DNA from: Vibrio tubiashii ATCC 19109
GTDB lineage: Bacteria; Pseudomonadota; Gammaproteobacteria; Enterobacterales; Vibrionaceae
Assembly (NCBI RefSeq): GCF_000772105.1
Contig: NZ_CP009354.1
Location: 1,364,001 to 1,428,000, forward strand
Length of the DNA: 64,000 nucleotides
Direction of reading: 5' to 3'
Made by a program: the position numbers and the translations under genes
In this document: piece by piece, positions 38,659 to 46,660 of the stretch
Numbering within the stretch: the first letter of the stretch is position 1
Layout: each line of letters starts with the position of its first letter
The notes under the pieces: model-generated
What the model saw: the letters and a program-made list of their open reading frames with translations, nothing else
Told to the model about the DNA's origin: nothing
Database searches by the model: none

Positions 38659-39585
38659 TCAACTGGTTAACTCTGTTCTCTCCTTTACGGCTGGGATCAA
38701 AGACTCAGCCTTGACCTTGTGTTCTGGTGTGCCTTTAGTCGGAGATTCGAGGATAAATAATTGGCCTGAGAGTGGGTAAAGCTGTTGCTCATAAGTCGTT
38801 AATTCATAGCTCGCTGTGGTAACGAACAAGGTCGCGTAATCATCTCCACCGAAAGTACAGCGCGTCGCGTGTTTTACGGGTAAGCTAATTTGCCCTAATT
38901 TCTCGCCTTTGCCTATTTCAAAGCTAGATGGGCGATAATAGGAGATACCACCATTATCCCAATGACAAATATAGAGGTTGCCTGCTTGGTCAACACTCAG
39001 ACCATCAGGGAAACCTTGTTTGTCGCTAAACTCGACAAATACGCGTTTGTCCAAGATTCGCGTCATGCTTTCATCAAGTTGGTACTCGTAGACTTTTCTC
39101 TGGAACATATTTGAGCAGTAAGCTCGCTTGAGTTCGGTGTTAAAGGCGATGCCGTTTGCGACGCTAAAACCGTCGTCGAGCGCGGTAATTTGCTGCTCGC
39201 TGAGTTTAAACAACGTGCCGTCAGCAGACTCTAAGTGCTGACAGTTCATTGAACCAAACCATAACTCTCCGCTTGGAGCAGCAACAGCATCATTCAAGTG
39301 GAGATGAGCGGCGTTAGCACAAGGATCCCCGATTGGCGTAAAGTGATCAAAGCGTGGTGTGCTATAAAACAAACCCTGCTTACTGGCGAATATCCAATAA
39401 TTATTATCGCACGGGACAACGGCGGTCACCTCGAAAGGGAGGTGATAGTGGTGAATCTTCTTAGCATTGGTGCTGTATTCAAATACCTCTTTGCCTGCAG
39501 CTTCTACCCAAACCAAGGATTGTGTGTTTGAATTCCAGATTGGAGACTCGCCAATCACGGTTTTTACTTCTTCAACGGTATACAT
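38659..39585 (-). CDS. SMP-30/gluconolactonase/LRE-family lactonase
   Basis: 308-residue six-bladed propeller hydrolase. The metal-site residues fall in GESPIWNSNTQSLVW (Glu), FSVANGIAFN (Asn) and FPDGLSVDQAGNLYICHWD (Asp), the usual divalent-metal set. Such enzymes open sugar lactones in the cytosol or periplasm; no signal peptide is visible. Its promoter region is a large perfect palindrome containing operator B, and the ribosome site lies inside one arm. This ties it to the SorC-controlled cluster. It would fit hydrolysis of a lactone made by an oxidoreductase of the locus. Confidence 0.9.
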   Translation of the reverse strand: MYTVEEVKTVIGESPIWNSNTQSLVWVEAAGKEVFEYSTNAKKIHHYHLPFEVTAVVPCDNNYWIFASKQGLFYSTPRFDHFTPIGDPCANAAHLHLNDAVAAPSGELWFGSMNCQHLESADGTLFKLSEQQITALDDGFSVANGIAFNTELKRAYCSNMFQRKVYEYQLDESMTRILDKRVFVEFSDKQGFPDGLSVDQAGNLYICHWDNGGISYYRPSSFEIGKGEKLGQISLPVKHATRCTFGGDDYATLFVTTASYELTTYEQQLYPLSGQLFILESPTKGTPEHKVKAESLIPAVKERTELTS

Positions 39586-39590
39586 TTATA

Positions 39591-39627
39591 GATCCTATAT
39601 TGATACTTATTGTATCAATATAGGATC
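39591..39627. promoter_or_regulatory. 37-bp perfect palindrome with operator B ahead of the SMP-30 gene
   Basis: Arms of 16 bp (GATCCTATATTGATAC / GTATCAATATAGGATC) flank TTATT. The inner part (39602–39616) is the GATAC-N5-GTATC operator. On the minus strand the AGGATC of the proximal arm is the only ribosome-site-like sequence, 5–10 bases before the ATG, so the transcript could also fold and hide it. Confidence 0.85.
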
Positions 39628-39758
39628 TATTTTTGATGGTGTAGGTTTAATGCTTCAGAATGTGAGATGGACCAAAAATCATGCCTCACTTAATGCCAAT
39701 CAGGACAATTAACGGAGCATTTATTTGTTCCGATGCGCCTAGTAAGCAAAGCTCAGAA

Positions 39759-40487
39759 TTAGCCAAGATAAATGGCTTGATAGTCGATGGTTTCTAAACT
39801 TAATGTGAATCGACTAAGCCCGATTTTCTCACTGCGATTGTATTCATTAATAGAGTGATCGAATCCATACGCTGTGGCAGGCGCCATATACTGGGTAACG
39901 CCTTGCCTTGTTTCAACGATGCCATCGTGGCCATGGCCGCAAATAACGTCTTTTACCTGATGCTTGCGTAAAAGTGCCATGAGTTGCGTGTCGTTTTCTA
40001 AGCGAATAGCTTGCATCCAATCCGCACCAACTGGGAGCACAGGGTGGTGGATAACCACAATAGGGTTGCTTGTCTTTCGAATTTGTTTTCTAAGCTTGGC
40101 TAGGCCACGGTTATCTATGCGGCCCGAACCAAGCGGATGTTGAGCATCTATCGGCTTATAGCTTGAGTCGAGGAATAAGACATCTCGACCATGAATCTTA
40201 GCTTTATCGGCAACTTGAATGACTGAACCTTTAAGTTCTTTCCTCATCAGTTGAGAGTCATCATGATTCCCTGCGATGGCAAAAATCGTTTTATTGGTGA
40301 CATACTGAGTAACAAAGGCGACGAGCTTAGTGTAGTCTCCGGGCTTTGGGTTACAGCAAATATCGCCGGTGAGAAGTAGTGTGTCACAGTCGGTATCTTG
40401 CTCTGCATGAACCAGAGCTTGTTTTAGGTTCTCATAGCTTGATTCATCGCTCAGGTGACAATCACTAATTTGATAGACGGTTTTCAT
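39759..40487 (-). CDS. CpdA-like metallophosphoesterase (putative cyclic-AMP phosphodiesterase)
   Basis: 242-residue calcineurin-type phosphoesterase. Metal ligands are seen in SDCHLSD (D-x-H), LLTGDICCNP (GD), AIAGNHDD (GNHD), VIHHPVLP and CGHGHD. The overall layout follows CpdA, which hydrolyses 3',5'-cAMP, but it is shorter and may be a paralogue with another substrate. It is separated from the SMP-30 gene by 171 bases and is probably transcribed alone. A cAMP link would be notable because the divergent control region carries a CRP-like site. Confidence 0.82.
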   Translation of the reverse strand: MKTVYQISDCHLSDESSYENLKQALVHAEQDTDCDTLLLTGDICCNPKPGDYTKLVAFVTQYVTNKTIFAIAGNHDDSQLMRKELKGSVIQVADKAKIHGRDVLFLDSSYKPIDAQHPLGSGRIDNRGLAKLRKQIRKTSNPIVVIHHPVLPVGADWMQAIRLENDTQLMALLRKHQVKDVICGHGHDGIVETRQGVTQYMAPATAYGFDHSINEYNRSEKIGLSRFTLSLETIDYQAIYLG

Positions 40488-40506
40488 TATTTTTTAACTA
40501 GCCAAT

Positions 40507-40719
40507 TTATTTTAATACGTTGTTTAAATAATCGAGTAATGCCCGAACTTTAGGTGTTGCGCCTCTGTGACTAGGGTATAGCGCATAAAGGGTCACAGGC
40601 TTGAATTTCCAATCGGGTAGGACGTTAATTAGCTTACCATTTTCTTCAAACTCTTTAGCCATATAATCGGGTAGTTCTGTGATGCCGAGTCCGTGAGGAA
40701 CAAGGTCTAATAGCGTAAA
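40507..40719 (-). pseudogene. C-terminal relic of a LysR regulator
   Basis: A 70-codon frame reads LDLVPHGLGITELPDY…LYALYPSHRGATPKVRALLDYLNNVLK and stops at 40507. This is the typical end of a LysR effector domain. The frame is closed on its N-terminal side by a stop at 40720–40722, where unrelated terminator sequence of the scr locus begins. Only the tail survives, so the junction at about 40720 is a past recombination point. Confidence 0.8.
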
Positions 40720-40725
40720 TCAGAA

Positions 40726-40748
40726 AAGCCCCACTAGAAAGTGGGGCA
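40726..40748 (-). terminator. Terminator of the scrA gene
   Basis: On the minus strand GCCCCAC and GTGGGGC arms with a 6-base loop are followed by TTTT. It lies 52 bases after the scrA stop. Confidence 0.8.
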
Positions 40749-40750
40749 GG

Positions 40751-40770
40751 AGTCAAAACGTGTTTTGACT
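40751..40770. repeat. Short inverted repeat downstream of scrA
   Basis: AGTCAAAAC-GT-GTTTTGACT, 9-bp arms. It lies between the scrA stop and its terminator. It could be an operator remnant or an RNA stem; no function can be assigned. Confidence 0.5.
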
Positions 40771-40800
40771 ACGGGGGGTCTAGTCCTTTAAGAACCGACT

Positions 40801-42240
40801 TTAAGCTGTGGCAGCGTTTGTACTTTTGATACGCTCACGTGCGCCGAGTACCAAGGTTAGGCCAAATGCAACAGCGAATGAAATAGCCATACCCGCCACG
40901 TAGTAACCTAGTTTATCTGGCACAATCGAAATAACACCTGGTAGTCCAGCTGCTCCTAAAGCTTGTGCTTTAACATTGAATAGAGTGATAAAGGCACTTG
41001 ATGCGGCTGCACCGATAACGGCTGCGATAAATGGGTAACGAAGTTTAAGGTTTACACCAAACATTGCTGGCTCGGTAATACCAAGTAAGGCCGTTACACC
41101 AGATGGCATAGCAATTCCTTTTAGCTTGGTATCTTTAGTGGTAAAACCAACCGCAAGCGCAGAAGCCCCTTGTGCGATGTTTGACATAGCGGCAATTGGG
41201 AAAATAAAAGTACCGCCAGTCACTGCGATGTCAGCGAGTAACTGTGTTTCAATGGCAATAAAGCTGTGGTGCATACCGGTAATAACAAATGGTGCGTAAA
41301 TGAAGCCGAATAGCGCGCCACCTATGAAGCCTGCAGAATCGTATAACCAGTTTAGGCCGTCACCAAGTAGAAAACCGATATCACGAGTGATAGGACCAAC
41401 AAGCGTAAACGTTAAGAAACCTGTAATGAAAATGGCGAGCATAGGAGTCAGCAGGTTATCCAATACTGAAGGGATAACTTTACGCAGGCCGTTTTCTACT
41501 TTGGCTAGAATGTATGCAGAGACAAGAACGGGAAGAACTGAACCTTGGTAACCCACTTTTTGGATTTCAAAACCGAAGATGTTCCAAGTCGGGATAGTCC
41601 CCGCAACGCTGGCTCCACCGAATCCCCAGCCGTTAAGCAGATCTGGGTGGACCATCAACATACCTAACGCAGCTCCCAAGAATGGGTTGCCACCGAATTT
41701 TTTGCTGGCAGAGAAAGCAAGAAGTACTGGCAAGTAGACAAAAGGCGCGTTAGCAAAGGTGTTAATCATACTTGCAAGATCAGCGAGTCCAGGATTTGCA
41801 TCAATCAAGGATTGTCCGTCGATAAACAGTCCTTTCGCTGTGAGCAAGTTAAAGATACCCATCAACAGACCACCCGCAACAATGGCTGGAATGATAGGAA
41901 CGAAGATATCAGACAAGCCTTTTACCGCGCGTTGCACAATGTTTTGTTTTTCTGCTCCGGCGCTTGCGACGTCATTGGTTGACATCTCAATCATGCCAGT
42001 AAGTTTTGCCATTTCTGCATGGACTTGGTTAACAATTCCAGAACCAAAAATGATCTGATATTGACCAGCAACTTTAAATTGGCCTTTTACCCCGTCAAGG
42101 TTAGCGATAGCCTCTTCATCAATGATTGAGTCATCTTTTAGCGCTAAACGCAGGCGTGTTGCACAGTGGGCGAGCGCTTGAAGGTTATCTTTGCCTCCAA
42201 GAAGCTCCAGCAGCTCTTTTGCAATAATTGGATAGTTCAT
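40801..42240 (-). CDS. scrA: PTS sucrose-type enzyme IIBC
   Basis: 479-residue membrane phosphotransferase permease that imports and phosphorylates sucrose to sucrose-6-phosphate. The IIB domain comes first, with the phosphorylated cysteine at residue 26 (HCATRLRLA). The IIC domain follows from about residue 105 with roughly 10 membrane spans and the GITEPAMFGVNLKLRYPF motif. There is no IIA domain, so a separate Crr-type IIA is needed, as in other ScrA systems. It is divergent from scrR, with an operator 65 bases upstream of its start. Confidence 0.93.
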   Translation of the reverse strand: MNYPIIAKELLELLGGKDNLQALAHCATRLRLALKDDSIIDEEAIANLDGVKGQFKVAGQYQIIFGSGIVNQVHAEMAKLTGMIEMSTNDVASAGAEKQNIVQRAVKGLSDIFVPIIPAIVAGGLLMGIFNLLTAKGLFIDGQSLIDANPGLADLASMINTFANAPFVYLPVLLAFSASKKFGGNPFLGAALGMLMVHPDLLNGWGFGGASVAGTIPTWNIFGFEIQKVGYQGSVLPVLVSAYILAKVENGLRKVIPSVLDNLLTPMLAIFITGFLTFTLVGPITRDIGFLLGDGLNWLYDSAGFIGGALFGFIYAPFVITGMHHSFIAIETQLLADIAVTGGTFIFPIAAMSNIAQGASALAVGFTTKDTKLKGIAMPSGVTALLGITEPAMFGVNLKLRYPFIAAVIGAAASSAFITLFNVKAQALGAAGLPGVISIVPDKLGYYVAGMAISFAVAFGLTLVLGARERIKSTNAATA

Positions 42241-42304
42241 TCCAAACCCCGGTTGTTATCTTCTACTTATCTAGTTAATAGTTCAAAAAGGTGTTGAATA
42301 CTTT

Positions 42305-42321
42305 TTGGGAACGTTTGCAAA
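42305..42321. promoter_or_regulatory. ScrR-type operator before scrA
   Basis: TTGGGAACGTTTGCAAA is the exact reverse complement of the site before scrB (43592–43608). It has the imperfect dyad around a central CG typical of LacI-family operators. Confidence 0.85.
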
Positions 42322-42445
42322 GCCGATTCTTTGCGATCAATGGAAATGAGTCAAAACATATTGGGGCTTTATGTGAGATAGATCTGCTAAAATATTTTGC
42401 TAAACCGATTGGGCAAGGTGGAAATTGCTTTGAAATCTGGTACTT

Positions 42446-42462
42446 TTTGCAAACAATCCCAA
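42446..42462. promoter_or_regulatory. ScrR-type operator before scrR
   Basis: TTTGCAAACAATCCCAA differs from the scrB site at two of 17 positions, in the centre. It lies 23 bases before the scrR ATG and suggests autoregulation with weaker binding. Confidence 0.75.
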
Positions 42463-42484
42463 TAACTTATTATGAGAGCCCTCA

Positions 42485-43471
42485 ATGGCAAGCTTACATG
42501 ACGTCGCAGAACTGGCTGGAGTCTCTAAATCGACCGTATCTCGAGTGATCAACAACGAATATGGCGTAAAAGAGGCCACTAAGGTTAAAGTGATGAAAGC
42601 GGTAGAAGAGGTTGGCTATGTGGTCAATCAGGTGGCGAAAGATCTGAAATCACAGAAAACCAACTTAGTTGGTGTGATTGTACCTCGTGTTTCTTCACAT
42701 GCGACTGCGCAAGGGATTGACGGTTTAAGCCGAGTGTTTGAAAAAGCAGGTAAACATGTCCTATTGGCGAGTGCTCAATTGTCTGGTGAAAAAGAAATTG
42801 AATATATTCAGTTGTTTAACCAGAAACGTGTCGAAGGGATTGTGCTTTATGCTACGCATATCGACAACGAATTAGTTAAAGCAATAAGTCAGTCTAAAGC
42901 GCCCGTTGTGCTCGTTGGACAAGATGGTTCATTGTTTAATATCCCGAGCGTTGTCCATGACGATCTCCGAGTTGGTTTTGAAGCGGGGAATCGACTGCTT
43001 GCGGCGGGTTGCAAGCAAATTGGTTTTATTGGTGTTCCTGATTCTGATGTAGCTGTCGACAAACTACGCTCAGATGGCTTAACGCAAGCGTTAGCGATGA
43101 ATGACCAACAATTGCTCTTCCATTGCCACGGAGAGTTTAGCATTGAATCAGGCTACGCGAACATGAAGCAAATTGTTGCCAGTTACCCAAGCGTGGATGG
43201 CGTGTTTTGTGCCACTGACCGTATTGCTGTCGGAGCAATAAAAGCGCTCCAAGAGGCAGGAATTGAAGTGGGTAAACAAATCAAAGTTCTTGGAGTCGGC
43301 AATGACGAGCTGGGATACATCAACTCGCCAAGTTTATCTACCTTTAACTATGCTTTTGATAAGGCTGGGGAAAATGGTGCAAAAATGTTGCTGGAGCTAA
43401 TTGACGGAAAGCCACAAGTGATGAGTAAACTCGTGTTAACGTTCCAAAATATTGAGCGAGAAACCTGCTAG
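42485..43471 (+). CDS. scrR: LacI-family sucrose operon repressor
   Basis: 328-residue LacI/GalR regulator. The N-terminal helix-turn-helix reads SLHDVAELAGVSKSTVSRVI and is followed by the hinge QVAKDLKSQKTNLVGVIVP and a periplasmic-binding-like effector domain. It lies between scrA and scrB, and three matching operators lie before scrA, scrR and scrB. ScrR proteins of this kind respond to fructose or fructose-1-phosphate. Ribosome site GAGAG; terminator downstream. Confidence 0.92.
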   Translation: MASLHDVAELAGVSKSTVSRVINNEYGVKEATKVKVMKAVEEVGYVVNQVAKDLKSQKTNLVGVIVPRVSSHATAQGIDGLSRVFEKAGKHVLLASAQLSGEKEIEYIQLFNQKRVEGIVLYATHIDNELVKAISQSKAPVVLVGQDGSLFNIPSVVHDDLRVGFEAGNRLLAAGCKQIGFIGVPDSDVAVDKLRSDGLTQALAMNDQQLLFHCHGEFSIESGYANMKQIVASYPSVDGVFCATDRIAVGAIKALQEAGIEVGKQIKVLGVGNDELGYINSPSLSTFNYAFDKAGENGAKMLLELIDGKPQVMSKLVLTFQNIERETC

Positions 43472-43492
43472 CCAGAACAGATTCTCTTTAAG

Positions 43493-43520
43493 AAAAAGCC
43501 TGAGCTATCAGGCTTTTTTT
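43493..43520 (+). terminator. Terminator of scrR
   Basis: AAGCCTGA and TCAGGCTT arms, 4-base loop and a seven-T run, 22 bases after the stop. Confidence 0.88.
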
Positions 43521-43591
43521 GTGCTCTTGATCACGACAATAGCGGCCAAACAGCACGACATCTCTTGTACTTTCTAATCTGATAATGTAGT

Positions 43592-43608
43592 TTTGCAAAC
43601 GTTCCCAA
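43592..43608. promoter_or_regulatory. ScrR-type operator before scrB
   Basis: TTTGCAAACGTTCCCAA, identical on the opposite strand to the scrA operator. It ends 17 bases before the scrB ATG. Confidence 0.85.
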
Positions 43609-43625
43609 TTTTTAGGTAATTTTTG

Positions 43626-45257
43626 ATGTCTGTTGAACACTATCTCACCCTTTGTGGTGGCAAAAACAATGTTACTCGGGTTTTAGTTCCTAATGATGAG
43701 CTGATTTTAGCGGTTGCTGATGTTTCGTTAGTGGCTGACAGCCATCTTATCGTAGGTGTTAGGGACATACTGGGGGAATCTCAGGTGGTGTTTAAGCGTA
43801 CTCAGTCATTTGATAGTGAAGCCCTGCTAAAAGTAGGCCGATACATCGCAGAAAACCAACGTGCAGCACTCGCACCAAGGTTAGCACCGACTGCATGCCC
43901 GCATCGACCGAATTGGCATGTCTCTCCGCCTCAAGGTCTGCTTAACGACCCAAATGGTTTTGTCTTCCACAATGGTGAGTATCACCTTTTTTACCAATGG
44001 TATCCGCACGCTTGCGTGCATAAAGACAAGTACTGGGCGCATCTCTCAAGCGCTGATTTGGTCAACTGGCAGTGGCAATCTACTGCGTTGACACCTTCAG
44101 ATTGGTTTGACTCTCATGGAGTGTTTTCTGGTCATGCACTTAGCCATGACAACCAATTGATGCTGTTCTATACGGGTAATACTCGAATTGGTGAGCAACG
44201 CGATCGTCATACAACCCAGTGTTTAGCGATATCGAATGACGGTTATCACTTTATCAAGCATGGTCCAGTGATCGATTGCCTTCCTGAAGGTGTCACCCCG
44301 CATATTAGAGATCCTAAAATTGTACGTTACGGTGAAGAGTGGGTGATGTTGCTTGGAGCACAAACCACCGATCTGCAAGGGCGCTTAGCGATTTACACTT
44401 CAGATAACCTAAAAGACTGGAAATTCAAAGGGCTGTATGGAGAAGAGTTGGGTGACTTTGGTTACATGTGGGAGTGTCCAGATCTATTTACGATTGCAGA
44501 CCATACCTATGCCGTGATTGGGCCTCAGGGCATTGAGTCGTTTTCTAAGCATAATACCATCCCACATCACAACGGCATTGCTCGTGCGAAATTGAGTCAC
44601 AAAAAAGGTATCGAGTTATCTGACTTTACACATCTTGACTACGGCTTTGATTTTTACGCCCCTCAAACCTTGTTAACTGCCGATGGAAGGCGGGTTATGT
44701 GTGGTTGGATGGGACTACCCGATGAAGTTGATCAGCCTTCTTCGGATAATGGTTGGGTACACCAACTAACCGCGATGCGTGAATTGATAGTGAAAGATGG
44801 GAAACTGAATCAGTGGCCAATCAAAGAGATTGACCAGCTCGCGCAAGCTGAGCAGTCTATTGAACTTACGGCAGAGCGTTATGATTTAGAAACGAAGTCA
44901 TTTGATTTAAGTGTTTCTCTAGAGTGGGGGAGTGAGTTGCGTCTATTTGAAAATGATGAGCACGCTCTGGTACTTAAAGCTGATTCAGATAATCAACGTT
45001 TAGTCATGGACCGCTCGAAAACACTTAACCGAGCACCGGATACGATTCGTGAACTGCCACTGTTATCGGACAGAATTGATCTACGTATTTTGGCTGACAA
45101 CTCTTCAATTGAAGTGTTTGTTAACGGTGGGCAAGCGGTGATGACATCACGAGTGTTTACAGCGGAAAACGCAACTGGGATATCAATTAAAGGCACGTCA
45201 CTTGATGCAAGATACAGACGTCTAAATGCGAGCAATGCGCCTTTCTGTTCAAACTAA
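43626..45257 (+). CDS. scrB: Sucrose-6-phosphate hydrolase, GH32 family
   Basis: 543 residues; hydrolyses sucrose-6-phosphate to glucose-6-phosphate and fructose in the cytosol. The GH32 catalytic triad is visible: nucleophile Asp in LLNDPNGF, Asp in HIRDPKIV and acid/base Glu in MWECPDLF. A C-terminal beta-sandwich domain follows. I start at the ATG at 43626; a TTG three bases upstream is in frame but less likely. It is slightly longer than many ScrB proteins (about 480–550) because of an N-terminal extension of about 90 residues. A terminator follows. Confidence 0.95.
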   Translation: MSVEHYLTLCGGKNNVTRVLVPNDELILAVADVSLVADSHLIVGVRDILGESQVVFKRTQSFDSEALLKVGRYIAENQRAALAPRLAPTACPHRPNWHVSPPQGLLNDPNGFVFHNGEYHLFYQWYPHACVHKDKYWAHLSSADLVNWQWQSTALTPSDWFDSHGVFSGHALSHDNQLMLFYTGNTRIGEQRDRHTTQCLAISNDGYHFIKHGPVIDCLPEGVTPHIRDPKIVRYGEEWVMLLGAQTTDLQGRLAIYTSDNLKDWKFKGLYGEELGDFGYMWECPDLFTIADHTYAVIGPQGIESFSKHNTIPHHNGIARAKLSHKKGIELSDFTHLDYGFDFYAPQTLLTADGRRVMCGWMGLPDEVDQPSSDNGWVHQLTAMRELIVKDGKLNQWPIKEIDQLAQAEQSIELTAERYDLETKSFDLSVSLEWGSELRLFENDEHALVLKADSDNQRLVMDRSKTLNRAPDTIRELPLLSDRIDLRILADNSSIEVFVNGGQAVMTSRVFTAENATGISIKGTSLDARYRRLNASNAPFCSN

Positions 45258-45279
45258 AATTGCTGGTCTCTGACAAAAA

Positions 45280-45312
45280 AAAGGCCCCGAGTACAGTTCT
45301 CGGGGCCTTCGT
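45280..45312. terminator. Terminator after scrB
   Basis: AAGGCCCCGAG and CTCGGGGCCTT arms flank an 8-base loop, with A-rich sequence on the left and T-rich sequence on the right. It could serve scrB; the inserted repeat separates it from scrK. Confidence 0.85.
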
Positions 45313-45333
45313 TTATCTGCTCGTTCTCATATT

Positions 45334-45496
45334 ATACCAATCGGGATAAATAGCTGATCAGATAATTGCGCAGGAAAAATCGCTTAGAGCAAGGCATAGA
45401 TTGCAGCTAGCTAGTTGACCTACCTACAAAAGCTATAACGCTGCTATCAGCGATTTTAACCAGCAAGAATGACCAGAAATTTATTCTGGTTGGTAT
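45334..45496. mobile_element. 163-bp MITE-like intergenic repeat, copy 1
   Basis: Ends are imperfect inverted repeats, ATACCAATC and GGTTGGTAT. The body is nearly identical to the reverse complement of 61290–61452, also 163 bp. There is no coding capacity. The segment GCGCAGGAAAAATCGC near the middle is shared exactly. It sits between the scrB terminator and the scrK stop codon, 5 bases from the latter. Confidence 0.85.
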
Positions 45497-45501
45497 TACA
45501 T

Positions 45502-46419
45502 CTAGATATACTCTAACAATGCTTGTTGAGTTGGTAACGCGGTCATAGCACCCTTTTGAGTCGTAGCTAAAGCACCACAACCGTTCGCCCATTGAACTGC
45601 AGCCTCAATATTTGAACTGTTCGCCCAGTCACTGTGTTGCGACAGTTTGGCTAACAAACCACCTACGAACGCATCGCCCGCGCCCGTCGTGTCGACTGGC
45701 TTAACGGTTTGACCTGAGAGCAAACGTTGCTCACCTTCGAAGACGACAAGCGCACCTTTTGCACCTTGAGTGACAAGAACCAATGAGTTGCTATCGTTTT
45801 CAATGGCTTTTAATCCATCTTCAAGCGAAGTGGTGTTGGTCAGAAACATCAGTTCATCATCAGAAAATTTTACTACGTCAGCAAGCGCAATCGCTTGTTT
45901 GACCACGGGTTTGAGTTCGTCTGGCTGTGCCCACACTTCTTCACGTAGGTTTGGATCAAAGCTGACAAATCCACCAACGGCTTTGATTTGGCGCATCGCT
46001 TTAAGAGTGCTGCTGCGGCTCGGTTCGTTAGCCAATGCAATGGAGCACACGTGTAGCCATTCGCCTGCCTTAAACTGAGGAATGTCACTTTCAGCTAAAA
46101 ACTGATCGGCACTGGGTTTAACCATAAAGGTAAAGCTGCGCTCGCCGCTGTCATCTAGGTCGACGATCACTGTCGAAGTGCGATGTGCGTCATCAAGCAG
46201 CATAAACTCAGTATTTACTTGTTCATCAGCGAGTGTGTTCTTCATAAATCTGCCAAGGGGATCTTGACCAACACGACCAAAGAATGCGCTTTTTCCACCG
46301 AGTCTAGCGATCGCTACCGCTACGTTGGCTGGCGCGCCACCTGGACATTTTAAGTAGGTTGATTCGGTATCCGGAATTAGGTCAACGACGGCGTCGCCTG
46401 TCACCCAAACTCTGTTCAT
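45502..46419 (-). CDS. scrK: Fructokinase, PfkB family
   Basis: 305 residues; phosphorylates the fructose released by ScrB. The N-terminal PfkB segment GGAPANVAVAIARLGGKSAF and the C-terminal ATP/anion-hole motif DTTGAGDAFVGGLLAKL are intact. The ATG at 46419 has a GAGG site; a GTG at 46428 lies inside that site. It is divergent from the Cra-like regulator, and an 18-bp palindrome stands in front of it rather than an ScrR site. Confidence 0.94.
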   Translation of the reverse strand: MNRVWVTGDAVVDLIPDTESTYLKCPGGAPANVAVAIARLGGKSAFFGRVGQDPLGRFMKNTLADEQVNTEFMLLDDAHRTSTVIVDLDDSGERSFTFMVKPSADQFLAESDIPQFKAGEWLHVCSIALANEPSRSSTLKAMRQIKAVGGFVSFDPNLREEVWAQPDELKPVVKQAIALADVVKFSDDELMFLTNTTSLEDGLKAIENDSNSLVLVTQGAKGALVVFEGEQRLLSGQTVKPVDTTGAGDAFVGGLLAKLSQHSDWANSSNIEAAVQWANGCGALATTQKGAMTALPTQQALLEYI

Positions 46420-46462
46420 AGTTGTCACCTCAAATATCTCAATAACGATGCTCCAATTATAG

Positions 46463-46480
46463 AGCTAAAACGTTTTAGCT
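46463..46480. promoter_or_regulatory. Cra-like operator between scrK and its divergent LacI regulator
   Basis: AGCTAAAACGTTTTAGCT is a perfect 18-bp palindrome with a central CG. It resembles the Cra/FruR consensus (GCTGAAACGTTTCAGC type). It lies 44 bases upstream of the scrK start. Confidence 0.75.
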
Positions 46481-46660
46481 AATAGCTAAATCGAGTTATA
46501 ATGAATGCTAAGAGAGTGAATTGTGATCCTATCCGATCTTTTAGATGCCACTAGGATCGACAAAGCGATAAGACGTGCAAACAGTTAGCTATATTGCTTG
46601 ATGCCAGTAGAATAGGTTGGGGCACGCCACTCTTAGACGACGAGCATTAACAGGTAAAGA

